From the NCBI GenBank assembly GCA_021797855.1, contig JAJZYX010000001.1, positions 62,001-126,000 on the forward strand: a stretch of 64,000 nucleotides of DNA, given 5' to 3'. How positions within the stretch are numbered: position 1 is the first letter of the stretch; each line of letters starts with the position of its first letter. Source of the stretch: Thermoplasmata archaeon. Lineage in GTDB: Archaea > Thermoplasmatota > Thermoplasmata > Thermoplasmatales > GCA-001856825. Under the pieces are notes generated by a model that had not been told where the DNA came from, did not search any database, and saw nothing but the letters and a program-made list of their open reading frames with translations. Both the position numbers and the translations under genes were made by a program. This document shows positions 44,863-53,947 of the stretch, piece by piece.

Positions 44863-46171
44863 CCTTTCTCCTCCTCTTAGAAGTGGCAAATTCGCTGGTT
44901 CCACTTGCAACAATTTCGTAAAGTGTTGCCTTCTTGCCGGATGACGGTCTCAGGAGCCTTCCCAGTCTTTGACGGAATTGTCTCGTAGATCCTGATCCGC
45001 TTAATATTATGCCAATGGATGCGTCAGGGACGTCGACGCCTTCATCAAGGACCCTTGACGTAGCTATTGTGGTGACGTCCCCCCTCCTGAACATGTCAAG
45101 ATACTCCTTCCTTTCGGGACCAGGCGTTAGGTAGGTGATGCATGGTATCAGGAATTCCTTTGAAATGAGGTATGAGGTGTTTGTGTCCTCGGAAAATATG
45201 ATAGTCTTCTCCCCCCTATGTTTTGATAGTACGTACCTGACCGTGTCCACCTTGACCCTAGAGTTGAAGGCAATTGACCTTGACTTCCTCCACGCAATGA
45301 GTGCCTCCCTCCCCTCTGGATTCCATGATGACAGGATGAACCTTTCAAAGTCCCATGGCCCTCTCATCCTCATGCGATGCTTCCTGAGGTAGTTCAGGAA
45401 TAACATTCTGTTACTGTTATATTCCTCCTCCTCTTCCTGCTCCAGTTCCACGGGTATCCTGATAATTTCATAGTCAGCCAGGAATTCAGTCAGTTCCTCA
45501 TAACCCAGCTCGAAGACCTTCCCTCCCATAAACTGCTGTAGCCTTTCATGAAGCATGTCGGTCCTCTCATACGTTGCGGTCAGTCCCATCCTGTAAGGCG
45601 ATGCGAACATCCTCGCAATCTCTACGTAACGTTCTGCAGCTAGGTGATGTACTTCATCAACTAGCAGGAATTTGAACCTGTTGCCTAGCTTCTCAGCCAT
45701 TAGATATGCAGAATCGTAAGTGCTCACCGAAACATCCTTCACGTCCTTCTCCCCTCCACCTATTTGACCCACTTCAATGCTGAAAGACTTCTGCAATCTC
45801 TCCCTCCATTGCTGCACAAGCTCTATCGTAGGTGCTACGACAAGTGTTGTGGTTGATAACCTTGACATTGCCTCTATCCCTATATGAGTCTTTCCAGCGG
45901 CTGTTGGCAGGACTACTGTTCCTGAAAATGAGCTGGATGACCAGAGGTCAACAGCCCTCTTTTGATATGACCTTAGCTTCTCCTGGTGTTTAAGTTCAAC
46001 CTTTCTGTCATTGAAAACGATGTCCTCCGAATCTGGGAAATCAGCCTTGAGTCGTGAATAGAGATACCCTTCTGCTCGGTATGAATGTGTTCTCCTGTCA
46101 AACGTGGCATAGGACGGGACAGAAGAAGGATCATTTATGATGATCGTTCCTGATTCATAGCTAAGACGCAT
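44834..46171 (-). CDS. xpb: DNA repair helicase XPB (Rad25 family)
   Basis: A superfamily 2 3'-5' translocase of nucleotide excision repair, 445 aa, the short archaeal form. It has an N-terminal damage-recognition-like domain, then LRSYQKRAVDLW, Walker A VVLPTAAGKTHIG, DExH box LLVDEVHHLAAERY, and GLTATYERTD (a variant of the RED-motif region). A helical thumb-like insert follows (ELEQEEEEEYNSNRMLFLNYLRKH), then motifs V-VI VLDEGVDVPDAS and RQFRQRLGRLLRPSSGK. Paired with bax1 downstream. XPD is also in the window, at 12-14 kb. Confidence 0.93.
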   Translation of the reverse strand: MRLSYESGTIIINDPSSVPSYATFDRRTHSYRAEGYLYSRLKADFPDSEDIVFNDRKVELKHQEKLRSYQKRAVDLWSSSSFSGTVVLPTAAGKTHIGIEAMSRLSTTTLVVAPTIELVQQWRERLQKSFSIEVGQIGGGEKDVKDVSVSTYDSAYLMAEKLGNRFKFLLVDEVHHLAAERYVEIARMFASPYRMGLTATYERTDMLHERLQQFMGGKVFELGYEELTEFLADYEIIRIPVELEQEEEEEYNSNRMLFLNYLRKHRMRMRGPWDFERFILSSWNPEGREALIAWRKSRSIAFNSRVKVDTVRYVLSKHRGEKTIIFSEDTNTSYLISKEFLIPCITYLTPGPERKEYLDMFRRGDVTTIATSRVLDEGVDVPDASIGIILSGSGSTRQFRQRLGRLLRPSSGKKATLYEIVASGTSEFATSKRRRKGVPDSADVS

Positions 46172-46594
46172 TCATCCCGAATATATGTTGGATGTTATTT
46201 AAGGGTTGTTTTCCTGTATATCTCACTTGGTTTCATGATTTTAAATTCTTTAGTCATTTTGCAGATTACAGATGCTTGGCCCATAAGAACAAGAAAATTG
46301 TGGTAAATAATCAAGCGAAGCCAAAATTACCTGATAGTGACAGGTGTTGATAAGATTTCAATGATACGACATATTTCTATTTCTGTTATCGACCAAGGTA
46401 TTCAGAAGAATTAACGGATACTATTTCCAAGGAGACCAGGCTTAATTCAAAGTGAGTATTAGACGTAAGTTCAGGGTAAAACAAGGACTAACATTGTCTG
46501 GAATATTATATTCCAAGAAATGTGAAAATAAAACGACTTCAATGTTCAAAAATTGAGCCACAATCATTATTAGCTTTGGGATGTGTTCATAGAT
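46172..46594. other. Gene-free interval between xpb and the DUF4382 gene
   Basis: 423 A/T-rich bases with no convincing gene. One plus-strand frame (about 46201-46455) is open apart from adjacent TGA and TAA codons at 46348-46353 and reads like degraded coding sequence (for example YFYFCYRPRYSEELTDTI), but I recognise no family. The xpb promoter must lie in the first part. No tRNA, repeat array or terminal inverted repeats are seen. Confidence 0.4.
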
Positions 46595-47104
46595 ATGGCA
46601 CGAAAGTCGACATTAATTTTCATAGTAGTAGTGGCTGTCATACTTATTGGGGTAGGTGGGTATAGCGCATACTCATTTCTAAGCCATGGAACTCTAAATA
46701 TTTCTGCTGCCGACGTACCTATAAATAGCAACGTCACATGAGTTAACATTACTTTTACATCCTTCTCCTTACACAGCAACTCTAGCGGATGGACTAATTA
46801 TACAATACCCTCCAAAACTGTAAACATTTTCGGAGTATTGCTGAACAACTCTTCTTTCCTTGGTTCACTTTCCATTCCCACAGGGAAGTATACGATGATT
46901 AGGGTCCAAGTATCTGCAGTTTCAGTTGATATAGCTGGAACCAACGAGACCTTTACACTTGCCTCCCACTATGTGTTCCTAAACCATCCGTTTACAATAT
47001 CTGCCCATACTACGACGCATCTGACATTGGAGTTCAATTTGAGTCAGGACCTTAACTTGAATTCAAAGATATTCACCCCATATATTGGAGTCGTAATTTC
47101 ATAA
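46595..47104 (+). pseudogene. Membrane-anchored DUF4382-domain protein interrupted by an in-frame TGA
   Basis: One frame of 170 codons runs from the ATG at 46595 to the TAA at 47102-47104 and is broken only by TGA at 46739-46741 (codon 49). Before it lies a short cytoplasmic start, MARKST, a membrane anchor (about residues 7-27) and GTLNISAADVPINSNVT. After it come VNITFTSFSLHSNSSGW, SKTVNIFGVLLNN, LSIPTGKYTMIRVQV and a C-terminal ISAHTTTHLTLEFNLSQDL. This order matches the extracellular DUF4382 domain (a DxP motif, a valine-x-F strand, and GxYxxIRL). The TGA falls inside a conserved strand. It is either a recent nonsense mutation, a sequencing error or readthrough. No additional decay is visible. 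Confidence 0.75.
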
Positions 47105-47196
47105 TTTTAATTCATTTTTTCTTGCATTCTTTTTTATTCTTATTATGCTACTAGAAAGGCAGTAGTTAAAACCCGCAAATCCTATGACATCTTCAA

Positions 47197-47268
47197 TGGA
47201 CTGGCGGGGATTTGAACCCCGGGCCTCCTCCATGCCAAGGAGGCGATCTTCCGCTGATCTACCAGCCC
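47197..47268 (-). tRNA. tRNA-Ala (anticodon GGC)
   Basis: On the minus strand the acceptor GGGCTGG pairs with CCAGTCC, with one G-T pair. Note that archaeal tRNA-Ala identity normally uses G3:U70, and the mismatch is in the third pair as expected. The anticodon stem CCTCC/GGAGG encloses TTGGCAT, giving anticodon GGC. The T-arm is CGGGG-TTCAAAT-CCCCG. The discriminator is A and CCA is not encoded. The D-arm contains TAGATCAGCGGAAGATC. Confidence 0.95.
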
Positions 47269-47293
47269 TGCTGAATACCTTGGTACTTCGGTG

Positions 47294-47336
47294 GATGACA
47301 CGAGTCCCTTCATCTTGCGATAAATCTGGTGTCATC
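47294..47336. repeat. Inverted repeat, 11-bp arms, 21-base loop
   Basis: GATGACACGAG (47294-47304) and CTGGTGTCATC (47326-47336) are complementary except for one position. It lies about 26 bases upstream of the tRNA-Ala 5' end and 215 bases before ctaB. It could be a hairpin in an unannotated transcript or a protein-binding site. The rest of the 283-base gap between tRNA-Ala and ctaB shows nothing else assignable. Confidence 0.4.
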
Positions 47337-47551
47337 TCATGCGACCTTTCTGAATTCAACGTCGTTATTTAGCCTTTAGCTCTTTCCTTACCCTTTTCCA
47401 AGAATTCGTATAACCCCTCCTACTTAAATGAGATATATTGAGTTATGGAGATGCAAAATTCGAATGTCATTGTCTTATGCTCCTCAGTTCACACTTTAAA
47501 CAATCTATTTTCCTCCACCATCATTCCACAATCTTTTGAAGAAATGACTAG

Positions 47552-48508
47552 ATGGATCGTTATAGGATAAACAGACGGCACAGATTTATAGAGAGGGTTA
47601 TTCACCCATTAGTGGGAAACTTCGTAATAGACTTCCTAAAAATGACAAAGCCGAGGGTCTGGGTGTTCCTGCTTATAACAGGAATAGCGGGTGAAGTTTT
47701 CTCCTTAAGCATCCTGAGAAGCCTGGATATACTGGGATTCATTTACGTTACTATATTTATTGCCCTTGGGCTAATGGGGGCTGAGTCCGTATCGAATTAT
47801 TTCGATCTTTCCATAGACAAAAAAATGAAGAGAACTATGAACAGGCCCCTTCCCTCTGGGAAGATGAGACCTGAGGTTGCCCTTTACGGCGGCATAATTC
47901 TGGTTGGAGTCACGCTTATAATGTCTTGGTTTAGATCATTGTGGTCATTCGCATTCATGGCAACAGGCATCTTTGATTATACTATAATATACTCCCTCAT
48001 CTCCAAGAAACGAACATCCTGGAACATAGTCCTGGGAGCATATTCAGGAGGTGCACCTCTCCTGGCTGGATTTTATGCCTTTTCTTCTTCCTTCAGCATC
48101 ATCGCAGTGCTTATGTTTCTCACGATATTTATCTGGACGCCCCTCCATATATGGTCCCTTTCCATCAAGTACAGGGAAGACTACGCTGCTGCTTCAGTTC
48201 CAATGCTTCCCGTAACAAGATCGACGAAGGAGTCCATGAGGATTCTCTTCCCATTTGCTCTCTTGGCCGCCTTCGTCACAGTCCTTACTGGTTATGAATT
48301 CATGGCTTATTTCAAACTCTACGTCGGTATTGCAGTATTTTTGCTTTACCTTGCCCTCGCTATCTCCCTCCTGATGTCATACTTCAGGGCACTCTCAGAC
48401 CCGGACAGAAATATAATGAAACTCTTCGCCTCTACGAACATGTTCATAGGAATATTTTTCGTTTTAATTGCGTTATTCTCATTATTGATACCATTTATAG
48501 GTGTATAG
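47552..48508 (+). CDS. ctaB: Protoheme IX farnesyltransferase (heme O synthase)
   Basis: An integral membrane UbiA-family prenyltransferase (318 aa, about nine spans) that adds a farnesyl chain to heme B for terminal oxidases. Signatures: FLKMTKPRVWVFLLITG, the prenyl-diphosphate site NYFDLSIDKKMKRTMNRPLP, SKKRTSWNIVLGAYSGGAPL, and the family-specific WTPLHIWSLSIKYREDYAAASVPMLPV. This implies an aerobic heme-copper oxidase elsewhere in the genome, since none is in the window. It is followed after two bases by an AlaX gene. Confidence 0.93.
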   Translation: MDRYRINRRHRFIERVIHPLVGNFVIDFLKMTKPRVWVFLLITGIAGEVFSLSILRSLDILGFIYVTIFIALGLMGAESVSNYFDLSIDKKMKRTMNRPLPSGKMRPEVALYGGIILVGVTLIMSWFRSLWSFAFMATGIFDYTIIYSLISKKRTSWNIVLGAYSGGAPLLAGFYAFSSSFSIIAVLMFLTIFIWTPLHIWSLSIKYREDYAAASVPMLPVTRSTKESMRILFPFALLAAFVTVLTGYEFMAYFKLYVGIAVFLLYLALAISLLMSYFRALSDPDRNIMKLFASTNMFIGIFFVLIALFSLLIPFIGV

Positions 48509-48510
48509 TC

Positions 48511-49209
48511 ATGAAGACGTTACAGGTGTATCTTGAAGATTCCTATCTCAGGGAGCTGGATGCAAAGGTTATTTCTACCGAAAATGGGGTAGTTCTAGAT
48601 AGAACAATCTTCTACGCAGCCTCAGGGGGGCAACCCTCCGATAGAGGTACGATGGTTGGTATCGCAAGATACGAAGTTTTAGATGTCTCGAAGGGCGATG
48701 AGATTTTGCATTTGACCAATCCCGTTCCATCAGCCGGCGAAAATGTCAGGTTGATGATCGACTGGGAAAGAAGGTACAAAATGATGAGACAGCACACCGC
48801 GATTCATGTTGTTTCATCAATAGCGATGAAGGAGTTCGGCGCAATGATCACTGGAAACCAGATATATGAGGATTATTCGAGGATAGATTTCAATTTCAGG
48901 GAATGGAACGCTGACATTTCAAAGATGCTTCAATATAGGGTGAACGAGGAGCTGAAAAGGGGGGTGGAGGTGACTGTCGTCTCTATGAAGAGAGAAGACA
49001 TCCTCAAGATAGAGGGGGCCCTCAAAGTCAATCCTAACTTGATCCCGAACTCCGATACGCTCAGGGTGGTAAGGATAGGTGACATAGACATACAGCCTGA
49101 TGGAGGCACTCACGTCAAGAACACCTCAGAAGTTGGCGAAATAAATATCTACAAGATAGAGAACAAGGGGAAGAACAACAAGAGGATGTACTTCTCGCTT
49201 CAAAGATGA
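48511..49209 (+). CDS. alaX: Alanyl-tRNA editing protein AlaX (second copy, Asp in place of zinc Cys)
   Basis: A 232-aa AlaX-M-type trans-editing protein. It has [16 protein letters not shown] near residue 35 and the zinc motif HTAIHVVSS (HxxxH). The second zinc motif reads [17 protein letters not shown], with aspartate where AlaRS and the other AlaX copy carry cysteine. Zinc may therefore be held by two or three histidines plus Asp or water. It shares a transcript with ctaB (two-base gap) and overlaps the convergent dnaJ end by ten bases. Confidence 0.87.
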   Translation: MKTLQVYLEDSYLRELDAKVISTENGVVLDRTIFYAASGGQPSDRGTMVGIARYEVLDVSKGDEILHLTNPVPSAGENVRLMIDWERRYKMMRQHTAIHVVSSIAMKEFGAMITGNQIYEDYSRIDFNFREWNADISKMLQYRVNEELKRGVEVTVVSMKREDILKIEGALKVNPNLIPNSDTLRVVRIGDIDIQPDGGTHVKNTSEVGEINIYKIENKGKNNKRMYFSLQR

Positions 49210-50300
49210 AACTGTGAAAGGAACCCCTTCTCCTTTCTGAACTGTTCAAGGAGTTCCCGCTGTTTCTTCGATACCTTCTTCGGCAGGGAAATCTTTACCC
49301 TGAGGATGATGTCGCCATTTCCTCTCCCGTTCTTCCTTTGAATACCCTCACCCTTCAGCACTATTCTGTCCGCCGGCTGGGTGCCTGGTGGGATGTCCAC
49401 TTCCTTCTCCCCCGTAAGAAGAGACACTCTCGTCTTCCCTCCGAGAATCGCATCTATGAAATCAATCTCAATATCCTTCTCGAGGTCGTCCCGGTCTCTC
49501 CTGAACTCCATGTAGTCAATGTTGAACCTTATCCTTAGATCCCCGGAGCCTCCTGATCTGTAGTTCCCCTTGTCCCTCAGGATGTATATCTCCTCCTCAT
49601 GAATCCCAGGCGGTGGAGAAATCTCAATCTTATCCTTCTTCTTGGAGAAACCAAGACCAGAGCAGGTATGGCATACCTTCTCTGGAATTTTCCCCCGACC
49701 GTTGCATGTCCTGCAGACTTCGGTCGTCCTGAACATTATGAATCCCTGGTTTGAGGACCTCTCTACGAATCCTCTCCCTCTACACGTCGAACAGGTAACG
49801 AGCCTTTTAGTTTCTGACCCCGTTCCGTTGCAGGACTCGCATTTCATCTCCCTGAAATAATAGACCTCTATCTTCTCGTTCCTTGCAACTCTCCTTATAT
49901 CTATGGGTATCTCTACATAAACGTCTGAACCCTGTGGTTCCCTCTGCTGAGTTGAAAAGCCACCGAACGGGTTTCCAAACCCTCCCCCGAAGCCAAACTG
50001 GGAAAGGATGTCTCCGAAGATGTCCTGGATATCTTGGTAGTGGTGGAATTGACTCCAATCGAATCCCCCCTGGAATTTCACACCCTCTTCGCCGAACTGG
50101 TCGAACCTGGCCCTCTTCTGATCGTCCATCAGAACTTCGTATGCCTCGCTGATTTCCTTGAACTTCTCCTCGGCCTCCTTTTTGTTCTGTGGGTTCAGAT
50201 CTGGGTGGTACTTCTTGGCTAACTCCCTGTAAGCCTTTTTAATTTCGTCCTTTGAGGCGTTCCTGGCCACACCCAGTATGGCATAATAGTCCTTTCCCAT
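49200..50300 (-). CDS. dnaJ: Chaperone protein DnaJ
   Basis: Hsp40 co-chaperone, 366 aa, type I. The J domain contains the HPD motif in [10 protein letters not shown] (residue about 33). A G/F-rich linker follows ([14 protein letters not shown]). Four zinc repeats are [24 protein letters not shown] and CHTCSGLG, and the C-terminal substrate-binding domains end the protein. It stimulates DnaK ATP hydrolysis and delivers clients. It is last in grpE-dnaK-dnaJ, 13 bases after dnaK. No HrcA/CIRCE-type control element is seen. Confidence 0.97.
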   Translation of the reverse strand: MGKDYYAILGVARNASKDEIKKAYRELAKKYHPDLNPQNKKEAEEKFKEISEAYEVLMDDQKRARFDQFGEEGVKFQGGFDWSQFHHYQDIQDIFGDILSQFGFGGGFGNPFGGFSTQQREPQGSDVYVEIPIDIRRVARNEKIEVYYFREMKCESCNGTGSETKRLVTCSTCRGRGFVERSSNQGFIMFRTTEVCRTCNGRGKIPEKVCHTCSGLGFSKKKDKIEISPPPGIHEEEIYILRDKGNYRSGGSGDLRIRFNIDYMEFRRDRDDLEKDIEIDFIDAILGGKTRVSLLTGEKEVDIPPGTQPADRIVLKGEGIQRKNGRGNGDIILRVKISLPKKVSKKQRELLEQFRKEKGFLSQFHL

Positions 50301-50313
50301 TCAGATCAGAAGC

Positions 50314-52161
50314 TCATTGTTCCTTATTTTCTTTGTCTTCGTGTATTTCCCTCTCGCCTGGATTCGTATCTTTGGAGCCTTCATCCTGCTGCTGAGCTTG
50401 CTGTCCGTCTGTCTTCACATTCTTGTACATGTATTCCCCGATCTTCTGTATCTCCTTCGTCAGAGTATCCATCCTATCCTTGATTAAAGCTGTATCCTTC
50501 TTTTCTATAGCTTCCTTCAAGTCCTTAAGCTTCCCGTTTATGTTATCCTTGACATCCTGGGGAATCTTGTCTCCGTAATCGTTAATCGTTTTCTCAGTGG
50601 AGTATGCGAGCGCCTCAGCGTTGTTGATTGTTTCGATCTCCTCCTTCTTCTTTTTGTCCTCTTCCGCATACTTCTTCGCTTCTTCCTTCATCCTGTTTAT
50701 CTCTTCCTTGCTGAGCTTAGTGCTTGAAGTGATCGTGATTCCCCTCTGTTTGTTTGTTGCAAGGTCCTTCGCTGTTACGTTCAGGATTCCATTTGAATCT
50801 ATGTCGAATGTTACCTCTATCTGGGGCACGCCTCTCGGCGCTGGGGGGATACCGTCCAGCATAAATCTGCCAAGCGAGGTGTTGTCCTTTGCAAGAGGTC
50901 TCTCACCCTGTACCACAACAATTTCCACCGCCGTCTGGTTGTCAGCCGCTGTTGAGAAGATCTGGGATTTCTTTGTCGGAATCGTCGTATTTGCGGGTAT
51001 GAGGGGCGTTGCTACCCCTCCGAGAGTCTCGATGCTGAGGGTAAGAGGAGTTACGTCCAGCAGAACTATCCCCTTCACCTCTCCCGCAAGAACTGCACCC
51101 TGAATAGAAGCCCCTATTGCAACGCACTCCATTGGGTCCACCCCGCTCTCCACTTTCTTTCCCATTATATCCTCTACAAATTTTTTGACGATCGGCATCC
51201 TCGTGGGTCCGCCAACCAGGATGACTTTACTAATGTCAGATGCGGAAATCTTTGCGCCTTTGAGTGCCTCCTCGATGGGCTTCCTCGCTCTCTCTATTAT
51301 GGGCCTGACTAAATTCTCTAGGTCTGCCCTGGTGATGGAAATTAGAAGGTGTTTGGGACCATCAGCGCCGCTCGTAATGTATGGTAGATTGACCTCCGTT
51401 GATAGGGAAGTGGAGAGTTCGATCTTCGCCTTTTCTGCGGCATCCTTGAGTCTGATGTACGCGTTGCGGTCCTTCCTAAGGTCAATCCCATTTTCCTGCT
51501 GAAACTTCGTTGCTATGTAATTTATGAGTGCCTCATCCATGTCTGTTCCGCCAAGCTTTGTGTCCCCGGAGGTCGAAAGGACCTCATAAACACCCGAACT
51601 GAATTCCATTATTGTCACGTCCAGCGTCCCACCTCCGAGATCGAAGACCATTATCCTATGCTCCCCCTCCGTCTTGTCCAGTCCGTATGCAAGGGCCGCT
51701 GCTGTGGGTTCATTAATAATCCTCACCACTTCCAGCCCTGCAATGGCCCCTGCATCCTTTGTTGCCTGGCGCTGATTGTCGTTGAAGTAAGCCGGAACCG
51801 TTATGACGGCCTTAGTTATCTTCTCCCCTAGGTATTTCTCGGAGTCGTCCTTTATCTTTTGAAGAAGGAACGCAGACAACTGCTGGGGGGTGTATTCCTT
51901 CCCTCTTATCTTGTACTTAAAATTCTCTCCCATTTTCCTCTTAAATGCGTAAACAGTACCCTCTGGATTTGTAAGGGCCTGTCGTCTTGCTGGCTCCCCA
52001 ACCAGCAGTTCTCCGTCCTTAGTGAATGCAACATAACTCGGAAAAGCTTTTCCTCCTATTGTTGTGCCTTCTGAGCTAGGAAGCACCACAGGTTTCCCCG
52101 CAATCATCACAGCTGCTTGCGAGTTGCTAGTCCCAAGGTCTATACCAAGTATTTTTTCCAT
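50314..52161 (-). CDS. dnaK: Chaperone protein DnaK (Hsp70)
   Basis: An ATP-dependent chaperone of 615 aa. Nucleotide domain: [46 protein letters not shown] and [13 protein letters not shown]. The interdomain linker [17 protein letters not shown] and the substrate domain follow, with a glutamine- and glutamate-rich C-terminal tail. The ATG at 52161 is preferred over an in-frame GTG at 52170, because AAGGGTGAT inside the grpE end forms a Shine-Dalgarno at the right distance. Like other archaeal and Gram-positive DnaKs it lacks the long insert of the E. coli nucleotide domain, judging by length. Confidence 0.96.
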   Translation of the reverse strand: MEKILGIDLGTSNSQAAVMIAGKPVVLPSSEGTTIGGKAFPSYVAFTKDGELLVGEPARRQALTNPEGTVYAFKRKMGENFKYKIRGKEYTPQQLSAFLLQKIKDDSEKYLGEKITKAVITVPAYFNDNQRQATKDAGAIAGLEVVRIINEPTAAALAYGLDKTEGEHRIMVFDLGGGTLDVTIMEFSSGVYEVLSTSGDTKLGGTDMDEALINYIATKFQQENGIDLRKDRNAYIRLKDAAEKAKIELSTSLSTEVNLPYITSGADGPKHLLISITRADLENLVRPIIERARKPIEEALKGAKISASDISKVILVGGPTRMPIVKKFVEDIMGKKVESGVDPMECVAIGASIQGAVLAGEVKGIVLLDVTPLTLSIETLGGVATPLIPANTTIPTKKSQIFSTAADNQTAVEIVVVQGERPLAKDNTSLGRFMLDGIPPAPRGVPQIEVTFDIDSNGILNVTAKDLATNKQRGITITSSTKLSKEEINRMKEEAKKYAEEDKKKKEEIETINNAEALAYSTEKTINDYGDKIPQDVKDNINGKLKDLKEAIEKKDTALIKDRMDTLTKEIQKIGEYMYKNVKTDGQQAQQQDEGSKDTNPGEREIHEDKENKEQ

Positions 52162-52162
52162 T

Positions 52163-52645
52163 TCAATCACCCTTGTTAAGAATTACCAGTTCTGGCCTTA
52201 TGACCCTGTCTCCAATCGCATATCCCTTTCTAACGACACGCTTTATCGTGTTGGCCTCTCCGCCCTCCTCCATTCCAATGGCCTCGTGTTTATTGGGGTC
52301 GAACTTGGAAGTGTCGTTAATTGTTACCAGTCCCTCCTTCTGTAGTATCCCCTCAATCTGTGTTTTTATTGCGATTATTCCTTCTTCCTTTGCGCTATCC
52401 AAGCTATCAAGTACAGGGAGGAGTTCCTTCATTATGCGTTCAGAAGCGTAATTCACGAGTTTCAGAGTCTCCTCTCCTACTTTCTTCTGGAAGTTCTCCA
52501 AGTCAGCAGTGAAACGAAGATTCTGCTCTTTCAGTTCCTGGATAATCCGGTCCTTCTCCACAATCTTCTCCTCCAATTCTTTTGCCCTCTGAGAGCACTC
52601 AGATAACGACTGTTTTAGGGACCTGTAATAGGAGACGTTTGGCAC
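52163..52645 (-). CDS. grpE: Nucleotide exchange factor GrpE
   Basis: 160 aa. It has a long N-terminal coiled coil (about residues 15-60, [20 protein letters not shown]) followed by the conserved ENFQKK segment, a helical bundle ([21 protein letters not shown]), and the beta-wing [40 protein letters not shown]. It exchanges ADP for ATP on DnaK. The start is GTG at 52645 ([10 protein letters not shown]). It heads the chaperone operon. Confidence 0.95.
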   Translation of the reverse strand: MPNVSYYRSLKQSLSECSQRAKELEEKIVEKDRIIQELKEQNLRFTADLENFQKKVGEETLKLVNYASERIMKELLPVLDSLDSAKEEGIIAIKTQIEGILQKEGLVTINDTSKFDPNKHEAIGMEEGGEANTIKRVVRKGYAIGDRVIRPELVILNKGD

Positions 52646-52992
52646 TTTCCCTAATTTAGCACTTCTATAATAATGTTATCATCAATCGGTTGTGTACTGA
52701 AATCCACGCATTAACAACGACCTACTGACGTGCTATAGGGGTTAAGCCGATCCTTTCCCATCTTCCGTCCGGCCTGTTGAGTTTAACCGTTGGGTAAAGA
52801 GACCCGATCTCCCTCGAGACATCCCGCTTCCTCAACTCTAAGATGCAATTAGCTGAGAGTTCTTGAGCTTCCAGGGCCCAAACCAAAAAGGATGGGGGGA
52901 AAGATAATCTTCATCGACGTACCTTATAAATAAAGTGATGAGAAAGGATATATGGGAAAGTCCATCATGCTTCTAAACGACAAGGGAGAAAG
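52646..52992. ncRNA. Structured intergenic region between grpE and the presenilin-like gene
   Basis: 347 bases lie between divergent genes, longer than most gaps here and richer in G/C. Several complementary segments are visible at 52780-52866: GGGT/ACCC closing a six-base loop, GTTGAG with CTCAAC, and CTCAACTCT (52831-52839) with AGAGTT...TGAG (52856-52866). The last forms a long hairpin. No tRNA, and neither RNase P nor SRP RNA signature, was recognised. It may be a small RNA or a structured leader of either gene. Promoter-like A/T (CTTATAAATAAAG, about 52924-52936) precedes the plus-strand gene. Confidence 0.35.
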
Positions 52993-53895
52993 ATGGAAGA
53001 AATGGTTGAGAAGCGAGAATTCCCGGGTGCACAGATTACAAGCCTGGCGCTGTTCGTTGTTTCATCCCTATTTGCAGTCTACCTGGCAAACATTGCCCTG
53101 CAGGTAGAGCCGTCGATATCACCGACCAGCACAACATCAGGGATAGACTACGTGCTTTATTATTTGGTTGCTGCGATTGTGTTCTCTCTCCTTCTCATCT
53201 TCCTTGCACGAAGGTACAAGCTTAACTTTCTGAAGTGGGTATTTGTTGCCGCAATAGGACTTATGGTCTTTTACATATGGAACTATCTTGGGCTTGTGAT
53301 TGCCAACACATATACTGAATACTACATAATCATCTTTGCAGCACCACTTGTCATGGTTTTAGCGCTTGTGTTTGTGAGGACATGGTATGTCGTAAATATC
53401 GCTGGGTTCTTCCTTACCTCTGGCATGGCTTTTGTTCTCGGCCTGCTGTTGGGGATATGGGCGGCAGCAATATTCCTTGCCGCCTTCGCGATTTACGATT
53501 ACATCTCCGTATACAAGACGAAGCATATGATTGGGCTTGCCAAGATTGCTCTTGAGAGAGACCTTCCCATGCTCTTCGTATTTCCTAGGGATATGTCAAG
53601 ACCTGTAGGGAAGATAGAGATAGGAGAAGAGGGGATAGAGGGGCACGCTGCAATGGCACTTGGATTTGGAGATGTTGCATTTCCCGGAATAATGGTAGTC
53701 GCTTCCGCAGTTTATGGGATGAAAATTGGCTACTTTTACCCCTTCGTCATTCTCCCTATTGTAGGGGGAGTTGCAGGGATGGTTTACCTGATCGTTGGTA
53801 ATGTGAAGAAACCTGCGCCTGGCTTGCCGTTCCTTAACACAGGGGTCATTGTCGGTACTCTTCTTTCCTATTTCCTTTACGTGGTTATCCATTAA
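52993..53895 (+). CDS. Presenilin/signal-peptide-peptidase-like intramembrane aspartyl protease
   Basis: 300 aa, nine hydrophobic spans. Catalytic aspartates: Asp169 in FAIYDYISVYKTKHM (YD motif) and Asp227 in LGFGDVAFPG (GxGD motif). The third motif is KPAPGLPFLN at 274-282, corresponding to the PAL motif. This is the archaeal presenilin-homologue family (COG3389 type), which cuts transmembrane helices inside the membrane. AAGGGAG just before the ATG is a plausible ribosome binding site. Divergent from the grpE-dnaK-dnaJ operon. Confidence 0.9.
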   Translation: MEEMVEKREFPGAQITSLALFVVSSLFAVYLANIALQVEPSISPTSTTSGIDYVLYYLVAAIVFSLLLIFLARRYKLNFLKWVFVAAIGLMVFYIWNYLGLVIANTYTEYYIIIFAAPLVMVLALVFVRTWYVVNIAGFFLTSGMAFVLGLLLGIWAAAIFLAAFAIYDYISVYKTKHMIGLAKIALERDLPMLFVFPRDMSRPVGKIEIGEEGIEGHAAMALGFGDVAFPGIMVVASAVYGMKIGYFYPFVILPIVGGVAGMVYLIVGNVKKPAPGLPFLNTGVIVGTLLSYFLYVVIH

Positions 53896-53947
53896 ACTCT
53901 AACAATCTCCGGAGTGTCTCCCTCGTCTACAATCCTCCCCTGAATTA

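Noticed and set aside
44860-44913. Longer Bax1 N-terminus from the ATG-like start at 44913
   Set aside because: The extra residues have no family similarity, and GGAGG seven bases before the GTG at 44862 fits the family N-terminus.
46201-46455. Possible degraded coding frame upstream of the DUF4382 gene
   Set aside because: One frame is nearly open except for adjacent TGA and TAA codons, but there is no recognisable family, no start and no flanking repeats. It may be chance in A/T-rich DNA.
46570-46779. Minus-strand 69-codon frame overlapping the DUF4382 gene start
   Set aside because: It is antisense to a clear membrane anchor and secreted domain, and has no support of its own.
52920-52945. 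C/D-box-like GTGATGA that might mark a box C/D small RNA
   Set aside because: No matching D box (CTGA) or terminal stem at the right spacing could be found.
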